NCBI GenBank assembly: GCA_012523975.1
Contig: JAAYSF010000005.1
Coordinates: forward strand, 1 to 64,000
DNA length: 64,000 nt
DNA from: Veillonellaceae bacterium
GTDB lineage: Bacteria; Bacillota; Negativicutes; JAAYSF01
Direction: 5' to 3'
The position numbers and the translations under genes were made by a program. Positions within the stretch are counted from its first letter, which is position 1. Every line of letters starts with the position of its first letter. This document shows, piece after piece, positions 1-7,489 of the stretch. The notes beneath the pieces were generated by a model. That model had not been told where the DNA came from. It saw only the letters and a list, made by a program, of their open reading frames with translations, and made no database searches.

Positions 1-108
1 GAATTGGATGAATATGTAAAGTGGTTCAATGAAAAGCGGATTCATTCTACCTTAGGATACCTTAGCCCGGCTCAATATAAATCTATGTCCCTTAGCAAAT
101 CTGTCTAG
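1..108 (+). pseudogene. IS3-family transposase, 3' end only (cut by window edge)
   Basis: An open frame runs from the first base to a TAG at 106-108. It encodes about 35 residues with the signature C-terminal tail of IS3-family OrfB (rve integrase) proteins, including WFNEKRIHSTLGYLSPAQY. This tail follows the DDE catalytic glutamate in intact transposases. The rest of the gene lies upstream of the window, so I cannot say whether the element is intact or a remnant. The AT-rich bases just after the stop (about 104-130) should hold the right terminal repeat of the insertion sequence, but the left end is not available to confirm it. Family assignment is confident; intactness is unknown. Confidence 0.8.
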
Positions 109-142
109 TTTTCTGTTGACAATCCATTGATGTAAACTAAAT

Positions 143-249
143 GAATTAGCTTAAGATTGGCATTCTAAACGGCTAACTTGGTTGGAAACGGCCTGGGAGG
201 ATAGGAAGCTGCTGATTAGTGAAACACTCACGATGAAAGTGGGGTTTTT
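143..249 (+). ncRNA. Structured RNA-like element, short copy A
   Basis: The sequence from GAATTAGCTTAAGATT at 143 through ACGGCCTG near 195 is almost the same as at 440-492. It then continues directly into a segment matching the 3' part of copy B (about 551 onward), so this copy lacks about 55-60 central bases. It ends in an imperfect hairpin (CACTCAC / GTGGGG, about 225-244) followed by TTTTT, like an intrinsic terminator. I do not recognise the family. It may be a shortened functional RNA or a decayed duplicate. The open frame at 182-427 that crosses it is not convincing as a protein. Confidence 0.4.
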
Positions 250-439
250 ATTACTGCCGAAAAGCAGTGATTCACATGCCGGCACTGCCGTCGGTTCACT
301 GGGCTTCTGCATAAGCGACTCAACCGGAATTGAAAAATCCGTTTTGTTGCTTAAGCTCGTAAACGCCTATGGTAGACATTTCGTGTCTTTGAACTTTAGT
401 CTGCGTGTCGCAGAAATGTGCCATTAAAGTATCCTAAAA

Positions 440-606
440 GAATTAGCTTAAGATTCGCATTATAAACGGCTAACTTGGGTGGAAACGGCCTGCGACGGCC
501 CAGGACGGGCCTAGTACTGGGCGCGCCATGGAAGGCATAGGCACCCGGTGGAAGGATCGGAAGTTGCCGGACAAAAAAGCACTCACGAAATGTGAGTGCT
601 TTTTGT
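440..606 (+). ncRNA. Structured RNA-like element, full copy B with terminator
   Basis: This GC-richer stretch sits in an otherwise AT-rich gap and contains nested complementary segments. CGGCTAAC (467-474) pairs with GTTGCCG (563-569) as an outer stem with one bulged base. GGGTG (about 477-481) pairs with CACCC (542-546). GGCCC/GGGCC (about 497-511) and GCC/GGC (about 524-535) form inner hairpins. The element ends in a strong intrinsic terminator (573-605). Conserved GGAAACGG and GGAAGG runs lie in unpaired positions. The architecture suggests a noncoding RNA of about 165 nt. I could not match it from memory to RNase P, tmRNA, SRP RNA, 6S RNA or a common riboswitch. A comparison with Rfam families such as raiA would be informative. 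Confidence 0.5.
573..605 (+). terminator. Strong intrinsic terminator of RNA copy B
   Basis: The stem GCACTCAC / GTGAGTGC (579-586 with 592-599) has a GAAAT loop and is flanked by A and T runs, so it can act in both directions. It closes the RNA-like element on the + strand. It also sits about 5 bases past the stop of the small gene at 609-737 on the - strand. Confidence 0.85.
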
Positions 607-608
607 CG

Positions 609-737
609 TCATTTGTTTCCCAAAGCTAGCAAATAGACGTGATTCCCATGTTTACTGTTGAACACAGCCTCAAATTGCTTCAATTCATTTAGTTGTTCGG
701 CTGAAAGATTAGCGAATCGTACGTTGTTTTTCTCCAT
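609..737 (-). CDS. Small conserved-looking protein, 42 aa
   Basis: A longer frame opens at 833, but the only ATG with a good ribosome site is at 737 (GGGGG, 6-7 bases upstream), giving a 42-residue protein. It begins MEKNNVRFANLS and carries a short amphipathic helix (AEQLNELKQFEAVFN) and a C-terminal VYLLAL segment. There is no membrane segment or Cys motif. The pattern resembles very small hypothetical proteins of spore-forming Firmicutes, but I cannot name a family. It lies downstream of the aldolase in the same orientation and is separated from it by a terminator, so it probably has its own promoter. The strong ribosome site and the terminator just after the stop support a real gene. Confidence 0.55.
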   Translation of the reverse strand: MEKNNVRFANLSAEQLNELKQFEAVFNSKHGNHVYLLALGNK

Positions 738-815
738 ATGTATCCCCCTTTTATTGCTTTTAAGTAGTGATGTGCAAATTTTAAAAAATCTATACTTACT
801 ACATCCGAAAGATGC

Positions 816-850
816 AAAAAGCGTAAACCCCATAAGGGCTACGCTTTTTT
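816..850 (-). terminator. Intrinsic terminator after aldolase gene
   Basis: AAAAAGCGTA pairs with TACGCTTTTT around an inner CCCC/GGGC stem with an ATAA loop. The position, immediately past the stop of the aldolase gene on the - strand, fits termination of that transcript. Confidence 0.8.
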
Positions 851-854
851 GATA

Positions 855-1784
855 TTATAGCTGATTGCTGGAATTTAAAACATTCTTAATTTTATGTTTC
901 ACCATATTTTTAATGGCCTCGCGAGCTGGTTTTAAGTATTGACGCGGATCAAAATCACTAGGATGGTTAGCGAGATGCTCACGGATAGATGCTGTCATCG
1001 CTAAGCGAAGGTCAGTATCTATGTTAATCTTACAAACACCTAACTTACCGGCTCTAAGCAGCATTTGTTCAGGTACGCCCTGTGCTCCTTTGATTTCTCC
1101 ACCAAAACTGTTGCATTTGGCGACAAATTCGGGGAGTACAGTTGATGCTCCATGCAGAACTAATGGAAAATTAGGTAATAGCTTAGTGATTTTTTCCAAC
1201 CGTTCAAAATCTAACTGCGGTTCACCTTTAAATTTATAGGCGCCATGGCTAGTACCGATAGCAATTGCCAGTGAGTCGACGCCGGTGCGCTCAACAAATT
1301 CTACAGCCTGATCCGGATCAGTATATGTAGCCTCTCGGCCGCTAACCTTAATATTATCCTCGACTCCAGCTAGGCGTCCAAGTTCAGCTTCTACCACAAC
1401 GCCGCGCTCATGCGCATACTCGACTACTTTTTTAGTCAGCGCAATATTTTCTTCAAAAGGATATTTTGAGCCGTCTATCATTACAGAGGTGAATCCTCCA
1501 TCTACGCATGCTTTGCAAATCTCAAAATCCTCGCCATGATCAAGATGGAGACAAATCGGCAATCCGGAATCTTCTAAAGCTGCTTCAACTAATTTAGTCA
1601 AGTAAATGTGTTTAGCATACTTACGAGCACCGGCTGAAACTTGGAGAATTAGCGGTGATTGTTCTTCTTTGGCTGCATCGACAATGCCTTGTATAATTTC
1701 CATATTGTTAACGTTGAATGCACCAACGGCATATTGGCCTTCATAGGCCTTTCTAAACATTTCTTTGGATGTAACTAATGGCAT
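855..1784 (-). CDS. fba: Class II fructose-1,6-bisphosphate aldolase
   Basis: This 309-residue enzyme catalyses reversible cleavage of fructose-1,6-bisphosphate into dihydroxyacetone phosphate and glyceraldehyde-3-phosphate in cytosolic glycolysis and gluconeogenesis. The metal-dependent class II type is shown by HLDHGED (residues 80-86; D82 proton donor, H83 zinc ligand), the further zinc histidines H180 (GTSHGAYKF) and H211 (VLHGAST), and NIDTD (254-258) in the substrate loop. The length is normal for the FbaA/GatY-like subgroup. The ATG follows an AGGAGGG site. It is a single-gene unit with an extended -10 promoter upstream and a terminator downstream. Tagatose-bisphosphate aldolase is a near relative, but there are no galactitol genes nearby, so the glycolytic role is preferred. 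Confidence 0.95.
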   Translation of the reverse strand: MPLVTSKEMFRKAYEGQYAVGAFNVNNMEIIQGIVDAAKEEQSPLILQVSAGARKYAKHIYLTKLVEAALEDSGLPICLHLDHGEDFEICKACVDGGFTSVMIDGSKYPFEENIALTKKVVEYAHERGVVVEAELGRLAGVEDNIKVSGREATYTDPDQAVEFVERTGVDSLAIAIGTSHGAYKFKGEPQLDFERLEKITKLLPNFPLVLHGASTVLPEFVAKCNSFGGEIKGAQGVPEQMLLRAGKLGVCKINIDTDLRLAMTASIREHLANHPSDFDPRQYLKPAREAIKNMVKHKIKNVLNSSNQL

Positions 1785-1817
1785 TATATCCCTCCTAATA
1801 TGCTATATCATTTACCT

Positions 1818-1826
1818 ATTATAGCA
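1818..1826 (-). promoter_or_regulatory. Extended -10 promoter element for fba
   Basis: Read on the - strand this is TGCTATAAT, a perfect extended -10 for the housekeeping sigma factor, about 35 bases upstream of the aldolase start. No good -35 hexamer is visible at 17 bases, which is tolerated with an extended -10. Confidence 0.5.
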
Positions 1827-1865
1827 TAAATGTGCTACCAAATTCCTGTTTTTTAGAAATTATTT

Positions 1866-2741
1866 CTATAGTACCAGGGTCTTAAGTATTTGTTTAAAAT
1901 CCTCTGGTAGAGGACTAGACACATTGATAAATTCTCCGGAAACCGGGTGCTTGAAAATTAATCGAACAGCATGCAAGGCTTGTCTTGAGATTAGGTCGGT
2001 AGAGCCGCCATATAGATCGTCTCCCAGTAGCGGATGGCCTATATTAGCAAGATGAACCCGTATCTGATGCGTTCGGCCTGTTTTTAGTTCAAGCTCAACT
2101 AAGCTGGCATTTCGAAGGCGTTTCAGAAGGCGATAGTTTGTTATTGCGGGCTGCCCGTCGCTGCGTACGATGCGCTCAATGATACTTTCAGGGTGTCGGC
2201 CAATCGGCATATCAATAACACCGCTTAGACAATCTATTTCTCCCTCAGCGATCCCCCAGTATAAACGTGAAATAGTTTTTACGTCATCTTTGGCCAATAA
2301 ATGTTGGATATATGGCATTTTAGCTACTAGTACTAACCCAGATGTGTTTCTGTCGAGGCGGTGTATAGGGTGGAAGCCATAAGGCATATTGCTTTGCTTG
2401 TAATAGTACATCACGGCATTTGCGAGAGTTTCGGTGTCGGAGTACTTTGCAGGATGGACGAGCATGTTAGCGGGTTTATCTAGAATAAGCAGGTAGTCAT
2501 CTTCATATTTAATACTTAATGGTAGTTTGACCGGCTGTATGGCACAATCATTAGGCAAGTCCACTGTGATAGTATCACCTGATGTGACAAGTGTATACGG
2601 AAAAGCTGATTGCTTATTTACTTGTAATAAACCGGCACGCTTTATTTTTCGCCATGCCGTCAATGATAGACCAATGTGACGGCGGAGGTAATCTTTAACT
2701 GATAGATTCTTAACATCTTTCGATACTATAAATTCTTGCAT
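1866..2741 (-). CDS. RluA-family 23S rRNA/tRNA pseudouridine synthase
   Basis: This 291-residue protein of the RluA family isomerises uridine to pseudouridine in rRNA or tRNA. The N-terminal about 60 residues resemble an S4 RNA-binding domain (SVKDYLRRH, WRKIKRAG, VNKQ). The catalytic domain carries HRLDRNTSG (127-135) with catalytic D130, followed by the RTHQIRVHLA motif near residue 220 and a GHPLLGDDLYGG segment. Length and domain order are typical of RluD/YlyB/YjbO-type enzymes; the exact target base cannot be read from sequence. It is transcribed toward fba, 80 bases away, but fba seems to have its own promoter. Confidence 0.92.
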   Translation of the reverse strand: MQEFIVSKDVKNLSVKDYLRRHIGLSLTAWRKIKRAGLLQVNKQSAFPYTLVTSGDTITVDLPNDCAIQPVKLPLSIKYEDDYLLILDKPANMLVHPAKYSDTETLANAVMYYYKQSNMPYGFHPIHRLDRNTSGLVLVAKMPYIQHLLAKDDVKTISRLYWGIAEGEIDCLSGVIDMPIGRHPESIIERIVRSDGQPAITNYRLLKRLRNASLVELELKTGRTHQIRVHLANIGHPLLGDDLYGGSTDLISRQALHAVRLIFKHPVSGEFINVSSPLPEDFKQILKTLVL

Positions 2742-2827
2742 ATAACGTCACTTTCCAAGTTGTGTTCTTTATTTTCTTTCTTTAATCTTTCTCGATTTTA
2801 AAAAAATATCCTCTATAAACAGATACG

Positions 2828-2847
2828 GATGGCCTTAGCGACCATCC
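2828..2847. repeat. Inverted repeat after the 156-aa gene
   Basis: GGATGG and CCATCC form a 6-bp stem just past the stop of the 2858-3328 gene. On the - strand the T-run comes only about 20 bases later, so it is not a classic terminator, though it may still end that transcript. Confidence 0.4.
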
Positions 2848-2857
2848 TGCTGCTTGT

Positions 2858-3328
2858 TTAAACCATGTTGTGTATCATGGAAACCAGTTCGGCCATATGT
2901 TCACGTTCCATAGTTGAAGTTTCTTTCAAATAGTCCCCCATAGGTCCTCCGCGCAGACCAAAGATGTATTCCATACGGCGATGCCGGCGTAATAATGCTG
3001 CAAGGAGCAAGAGCAGCAGCAAACGCTGTAGGCCTAATTGGCGTGGATTGGAATCGTCATCAGCGGCATCGCGCATTTTCAGACCAAACCTATTCATTGC
3101 TGACCCCATTGCCTGGTCATGGATGCACAGCATATGCATTACATCCATATAAGCATGCCAGTGATTAAAAGCCATGTCGTCTAGGCTGTCGCGCAGTCGG
3201 TCACTGGCATTTTCAGCAGCCTCGACAGCAGTGCGCATTAGTTCGAGTTGCTCTATAGCTTCATGGTGAAGCATTCGCATATGATCGAGATCGAGCTGTA
3301 CGGGTTTACGAGTACGTAATCGTAGCAA
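2858..3328 (-). CDS. Unknown protein, 156 aa, His/Met-rich helical
   Basis: I do not recognise this protein. It is mostly alpha-helical. The first half (residues 15-85) is rich in His, Met and acidic residues (HMRMLHHEAIEQLELM, FNHWHAYMDVMHMLCIHDQAMG), reminiscent of four-helix metal-binding bundles. A leucine run (about 104-113) followed by RRHRRMEYIFG is short for a membrane span and is flanked by arginines. The C-terminus has EREHMAELVSMIH. The ribosome site (GGAGGG) is close to the ATG. The neighbouring Cys-rich gene in the same direction may be co-transcribed. A spore-associated role is possible but speculative. Confidence 0.6.
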   Translation of the reverse strand: MLRLRTRKPVQLDLDHMRMLHHEAIEQLELMRTAVEAAENASDRLRDSLDDMAFNHWHAYMDVMHMLCIHDQAMGSAMNRFGLKMRDAADDDSNPRQLGLQRLLLLLLLAALLRRHRRMEYIFGLRGGPMGDYLKETSTMEREHMAELVSMIHNMV

Positions 3329-3390
3329 AGTTATCCCTCCCTAGAGTTTTGGTATATCTTATGCCAAAAATCCGGGAGGGTGCAACCAAG

Positions 3391-3738
3391 TTAAAACAGA
3401 CCGCGACGCCCTTTAAAAGGGGCAAAAAATCTTAGCATTTTAATTGGAATATGCATTGAAACGGATTTGCGGCGTATGCAAGCATTTACAATAATAAAGT
3501 CACAACCAACATAGCACAAGGTACCGCAGAAAGATTCTCTGCCACAAATTCTAGCATCCACAGAGAATAAAATTTCGTCACCTAATAAGCAAAGCAGGCG
3601 ATCTCTAAAACTGGAATCACCGAGGGCCTGAACTTTACCATGATGCATGTCGTCACAGCAATAGTCTTCTTCCATATAATCGCAACAGGGCTCAAACTTT
3701 TCGCAGTCCTGATACCAGTGAGGATATTTACCAGTCAT
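3391..3738 (-). CDS. Cys-rich protein with DUF2642-like beta domain
   Basis: This 115-residue protein has an N-terminal acidic, Cys-pair-rich segment (FEPCCDYMEEDYCCDDMHH, about 16-34). It is followed by a domain of about 60 residues, LLGDEILFSVDARI..GTLCYVGCDFIIVN, that looks like the short Sm-like/DUF2642 fold found in some spore coat and YuzF-like proteins. Cysteines also recur at 50, 64, 71 and 75. Such cysteine content fits a cross-linked spore surface or metal-binding protein, but this is inference. It is transcribed in the same direction as the 156-aa gene, with 62 bases between them. The ATG has an AAGGAGG-like site about 15 bases away, rather distant. Confidence 0.6.
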   Translation of the reverse strand: MTGKYPHWYQDCEKFEPCCDYMEEDYCCDDMHHGKVQALGDSSFRDRLLCLLGDEILFSVDARICGRESFCGTLCYVGCDFIIVNACIRRKSVSMHIPIKMLRFFAPFKGRRGLF

Positions 3739-3981
3739 AATAGTTTTAAAGCCTCCTTTATTAATGATCGGTTAGCGGAATAGATTTAGCCTCTACCTGA
3801 TACATCATATGACGATCAGCAACATAATGCTACAGCCCGTAAATTAGATAAGATTTTTTAATACAGGAAATTTTATACATCTAGTAGAGATTTATACCTC
3901 GTTGTTAAACTAGAAGGCAGGAAAATAAATATTTTAACCGAATTTATTACTGTTAAATGTTTTTTTCGGAGGTATTACGAA

Positions 3982-4233
3982 ATGGAATTTGTACAACATA
4001 GCAACATAATACTAGTAGGTTTCTTAGTTTGGCTCGTCATAGCTCCGCGATTCGGAAATCCGCGCTACGGAGAGCTTTTTCTTGCATATATGGCCGCGTT
4101 AATGTTTTGTTTGATAGGTAGTTCAGAAATTATGATGATAAAACCAGTTGCATTCTTTTTTACCATTGGCGGAGTTTTAGCTTTCTTTTACATAATTGCA
4201 CGAATGACCATTAGGGTAACAATAAGGAAGTAG
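3982..4233 (+). CDS. Small integral membrane protein, 83 aa
   Basis: This is an unknown protein with about three hydrophobic segments (roughly residues 7-24, 31-49 and 52-72) and a basic C-terminal end (RMTIRVTIRK). GGAGG precedes the ATG by a normal distance. It ends 18 bases before yajQ and may form a two-gene unit with it. No motif suggests a function. Confidence 0.6.
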   Translation: MEFVQHSNIILVGFLVWLVIAPRFGNPRYGELFLAYMAALMFCLIGSSEIMMIKPVAFFFTIGGVLAFFYIIARMTIRVTIRK

Positions 4234-4251
4234 CAACAGGAGGGATTTGTT

Positions 4252-4746
4252 TTGGCTAAAGACTGTTCTTTTGATGTCGTGTCTGAAGTTAAAATGCAGG
4301 AGGTTGATAATGCTGTCAATCAAGCTATCAAGGAATTAAATCAGAGGTTTGATTTTCGCGGTAGTAAATCATCTCTGGAATTGAATGGTGAGGAAATTAA
4401 GATTATTTCGGATGATGATTTTAAATTAAAAGGTGTTATTGATATTCTAGAATCTAAGATGATTAAGCGAGGAATTTCGCTCAAAAATCTTGATTATGGT
4501 AAAATTGAACCTGCATCTCAAGGAACTGTAAAACAAATGGTTATAATTAAAAAAGGCATTAACAAGGAAAAAGGGAAAGACATTATTGCTACTATTAAAG
4601 CTTCTAAAATAAAAGTTCAAGCTCAGATTATGGATGACCAGGTACGCGTATCCGGTAAAAATAAAGATGATTTACAAGCGGTTATAGCCCTTTTAAGGCA
4701 AAAAGATTTTGGTATTGAACTGCAGTTTGTAAATTTCCGGTCGTAA
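4252..4746 (+). CDS. yajQ: YajQ family nucleotide-binding protein
   Basis: This 164-residue UPF0234/YajQ protein consists of two ferredoxin-like folds. The family binds nucleotides, and some members bind cyclic di-GMP as effectors, while others interact with tRNA or phage transcription machinery. Diagnostic features are the N-terminal CSFDVVSEV, the RFDFRGSK motif (about 32-39) and the C-terminal LQFVNFRS. It uses a TTG start seven bases after AGGAGGG. It is followed directly by a strong terminator. Cytosolic; the exact role in this organism is unknown. Confidence 0.93.
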   Translation: MAKDCSFDVVSEVKMQEVDNAVNQAIKELNQRFDFRGSKSSLELNGEEIKIISDDDFKLKGVIDILESKMIKRGISLKNLDYGKIEPASQGTVKQMVIIKKGINKEKGKDIIATIKASKIKVQAQIMDDQVRVSGKNKDDLQAVIALLRQKDFGIELQFVNFRS

Positions 4747-4748
4747 AC

Positions 4749-4783
4749 AAAAAAATCCGCGGCTATTTAACCGCGGATTTTTT
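4749..4783 (+). terminator. Intrinsic terminator after yajQ
   Basis: AAAATCCGCGG pairs with CCGCGGATTTT, followed by T7. It lies between the convergent yajQ and uracil permease genes and is symmetrical enough to work for both. Confidence 0.9.
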
Positions 4784-4795
4784 TAACCCTAGTTT

Positions 4796-6052
4796 TTACT
4801 TAGTTGAATCATTTGTCAGGCCCAGTACATCCAGAAGTTTAAAGCATAAGCTTAGAGCAATCGAGACCACTGTAGCTAAAGCCATGCCCTTCATAGTTAC
4901 AGTACCAAGCGTTATGCTCGCTCCGCTAACGCCGATTATTAATACAATCGATGTTAGGATTAGGTTGCGAGACTGACTATAGTCTACTTTCGAATCTACA
5001 AGCATTCGAATGCCTGAGGTGGCTATTACGCCAAATAGGAGCAGGGAAACGCCGCCCATAACCGGGTTTGGAATGCTCTGAATTGCAGCCGCTAGTTTAC
5101 CGAAGAAGGATAGAACGATGGCGAATACTGCAGCACCGCCGATTACCCAAGTTGAATAGACTTTTGTAAGGGCCATTACACCGATATTTTCACCATAAGT
5201 TGTATTAGGAGTAGATCCAAAGAAGCCGGAGAGCATAGTTGAAACACCGTTGCCGAGTAATGAACGGTGTAAGCCGGGATCTTTGGCCAGATCCCGGCCA
5301 ACTATATTACCAGTTACAAGCAGATGGCCGATATGTTCTGCGATTACTACTAACGCGGCTGGCAGAATAATTGTTATTGCATTTAAATTAAACTCTGGAG
5401 TGTATATTGTTGGAATGGCAAGTATCGGTGCCTCAGCTATTCCGCTTAAATCTACTAGGCCCATAGCAAGCGCTAGAACGTAACCACTGACTACACCGAT
5501 TAGAATAGGAATTATGCCTAAAAAACCGCGGAATAAGATACTACCGAATACAGTAACCAACAGCGTGAATATCGAAACCGTTATTACGTTGGGATCAAGT
5601 GTTTTAGCTGTCAGTCCGGCCATATCTGCCGCTACTGGGGCAAGCTCTAGACCGATAACCGCAACAATCGCGCCCATTGCAGCTGGTGGAAACACTACAT
5701 CAATCCATTTAGTTCCGATAACGCTAATACTTAATGCGACTAAAGTAAAGATAGCGCCAACTAGGATAAAGCCGCCTAAGGCTGCGCCATAGCCGTATTG
5801 AGGTAATACAAGAAAAACTGGAGATATAAATGCAAAGCTTGATCCTAAATAGGCAGGAATTTTTCCTTTGCAGATAAAAAGATATAGTAAGGTGCCGATT
5901 CCATTAAACAGTAAGATTGTTGCCGGGTTGACTTTAAATAGAATCGGGACAAGGACAGTTGCCCCAAACATTGCGAAAAGATGTTGTAGGCTAAGTGGGA
6001 TAGTTTGCAAAATCGGTAATCTTTCTTCAACTTGGATAGCGTGTTTTTTCAT
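4796..6052 (-). CDS. uraA: Uracil/xanthine permease (UraA/PyrP, NCS2 family)
   Basis: This 418-residue inner-membrane proton symporter for uracil has about 12-14 hydrophobic helices. Family marks are IPLSLQHLFAMFGATVLVP near the N-terminus, the helix-3 YLGSSFAFISP segment, the AEHIGHL motif of helix 8 (Glu binds uracil) and STPNTTYGENIG in helix 10. The start is set at the ATG at 6052, which has AGGAGGG six bases upstream, rather than an ATG ten codons earlier that lies close to the attenuator. The upstream PyrR element supports uracil over xanthine as the substrate. Confidence 0.93.
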   Translation of the reverse strand: MKKHAIQVEERLPILQTIPLSLQHLFAMFGATVLVPILFKVNPATILLFNGIGTLLYLFICKGKIPAYLGSSFAFISPVFLVLPQYGYGAALGGFILVGAIFTLVALSISVIGTKWIDVVFPPAAMGAIVAVIGLELAPVAADMAGLTAKTLDPNVITVSIFTLLVTVFGSILFRGFLGIIPILIGVVSGYVLALAMGLVDLSGIAEAPILAIPTIYTPEFNLNAITIILPAALVVIAEHIGHLLVTGNIVGRDLAKDPGLHRSLLGNGVSTMLSGFFGSTPNTTYGENIGVMALTKVYSTWVIGGAAVFAIVLSFFGKLAAAIQSIPNPVMGGVSLLLFGVIATSGIRMLVDSKVDYSQSRNLILTSIVLIIGVSGASITLGTVTMKGMALATVVSIALSLCFKLLDVLGLTNDSTK

Positions 6053-6086
6053 GGTTTTCCCTCCTAGTTTTTTGTCCGGCACACAT

Positions 6087-6200
6087 AAAAAACCTCTTAC
6101 CGGAGTAAGAGGTTAAAATAGTACATAGCACAACTAGGTCGTAATGTGTACCTTGTTAGCCTCTCCGGACTAATTTAAAGGTTGTTTTTTCCTAAGAAGT
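6087..6200 (-). promoter_or_regulatory. PyrR-binding attenuator (pyr RNA element)
   Basis: Read on the - strand, the leader contains AGTCCGGAGAGGCT (6157-6170 region), matching the conserved PyrR-binding loop. Further downstream it has a terminator, AACCTCTTACTCCGGTAAGAGGTTTTTT (stem within 6091-6114, described here by its arms AACCTCTTAC and GTAAGAGGTT). In Bacillus-type regulation UMP-bound PyrR stabilises the anti-antiterminator so the terminator forms. The permease would then be switched off when pyrimidines are plentiful. PyrR itself is not in this window. Confidence 0.85.
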
Positions 6201-6306
6201 AATGTACCATGAAACCTCCGGTTTGTCTATCTTTTTCGGCAAAGTTTTTACAGAATATCGCAATAATGCAACTTATAAATGAGTTAGACATGAAAGGTGG
6301 CTATAC

Positions 6307-7398
6307 ATGAATAAAAGAAAAAAGCGTGCTGACGTTCAAGTCTATGTCGAGGAAAATCGTTTCCGACATGTAGATCAAATGGAAAGATGGCGACAGGAAT
6401 ATGAGCATTACCAAGCAGTAGAAAAGAAATTGGCGTCAGTTAGTAACTTTGTATTTGAGCCGTTTGACTATGAGCCGCTGCTGGTGCGTGTTAAATGGAA
6501 AGATTGCCCGATACCAAATTTTGAGTATCTTTTAGAAGAAAATCGGCTAGCTGCTGAAAGTAAATTTTTTGTTCCTATCGCGTTGAGGATACTATTATTA
6601 ATAGTAATGATATTTATATTCTTTATAAGCAGCAAAGTAATCGTACTATGGACAGCAAGTACAATTGCTGTTGCTACTGGTGCCTCACTTTATAGTACAA
6701 TTATTCAGCGTCGAGCAACTATTGATTCCGTAATGGCGAAGACCAAAGCTGAAATAGAGCAACTAATAGATTTTGCGCGACAAAAGAATGAACAAGCGCG
6801 CCATGAGCATGAGTTAAAGGAAGACCAACGAATTGAGTATATAACAAATTTACTTAAAAATGAAACAAGTGCTATCGTGCTAAGATTAGATAACGAAATG
6901 GGTAGAATGGATTTCCCTTTTCCTCTCGAAATCGATATTGATATTTACGAAAATATCCCACTAATCAAAGTGTGGCTTCCGCCTAAATCAATTATTCCTA
7001 CTCAGATTTCAAATTTATCATCATCGGGACGGTTGACTTATGAAGAAAAGGAAATAAGAAATGTTAATAAGCAATATCTTGAGCTTTGTTCAGCCATACT
7101 GGTTCGGATAGCGGCCAAAGTCTATGAGAATATACCTGGTTTTGACCGTGGTTACGTTTGGGGCTTGAGACGCGAGCATTCTCAAAATGAATGTTTTTTT
7201 GCTGCGAAAATCGACCGTGAAAAAGTAATTTATGCATGCCAGGCAACGAATGGGATAGCAGCCTTGCATCGACTAGAGACTCAATTCGATACTAATTCAA
7301 TTTTCGATTTGCAGCCATTCGAGTTAAGTGTACCTGATGAATGGCAGGACGTGCCGCCGCAATTAATACGAAATTTACATATCAAAATTTTAAAATAA
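6307..7398 (+). CDS. Unknown membrane protein with coiled coil, 363 aa
   Basis: I do not recognise this protein. The N-terminal about 90 residues are charged and hydrophilic. Two closely spaced hydrophobic helices follow (about 96-112 and 116-132; ILLLIVMIFIFFIS and VLWTASTIAVATG). Next comes a charged helical stretch (about 140-185) likely to form a coiled coil, and a C-terminal globular domain with a DIDIDIYENIPLIKVWLPP segment. No catalytic motif is apparent. The ATG has AAAGGTGG upstream. It is a single gene between the divergent permease leader and the superoxide reductase gene. Confidence 0.7.
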   Translation: MNKRKKRADVQVYVEENRFRHVDQMERWRQEYEHYQAVEKKLASVSNFVFEPFDYEPLLVRVKWKDCPIPNFEYLLEENRLAAESKFFVPIALRILLLIVMIFIFFISSKVIVLWTASTIAVATGASLYSTIIQRRATIDSVMAKTKAEIEQLIDFARQKNEQARHEHELKEDQRIEYITNLLKNETSAIVLRLDNEMGRMDFPFPLEIDIDIYENIPLIKVWLPPKSIIPTQISNLSSSGRLTYEEKEIRNVNKQYLELCSAILVRIAAKVYENIPGFDRGYVWGLRREHSQNECFFAAKIDREKVIYACQATNGIAALHRLETQFDTNSIFDLQPFELSVPDEWQDVPPQLIRNLHIKILK

Positions 7399-7489
7399 CA
7401 TAGTCGTAATTATCAAAAAAAAAGGAATTTATAATTATAGATAAAATAAGTATAATAAGGACTAGGATAAAGACTAGGGGGGGATTTAA

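Noticed and set aside
182-427. 81-residue open frame across RNA copy A
   Set aside because: It lacks a clear ribosome site and runs through a repeated, hairpin-rich element; composition is not protein-like.
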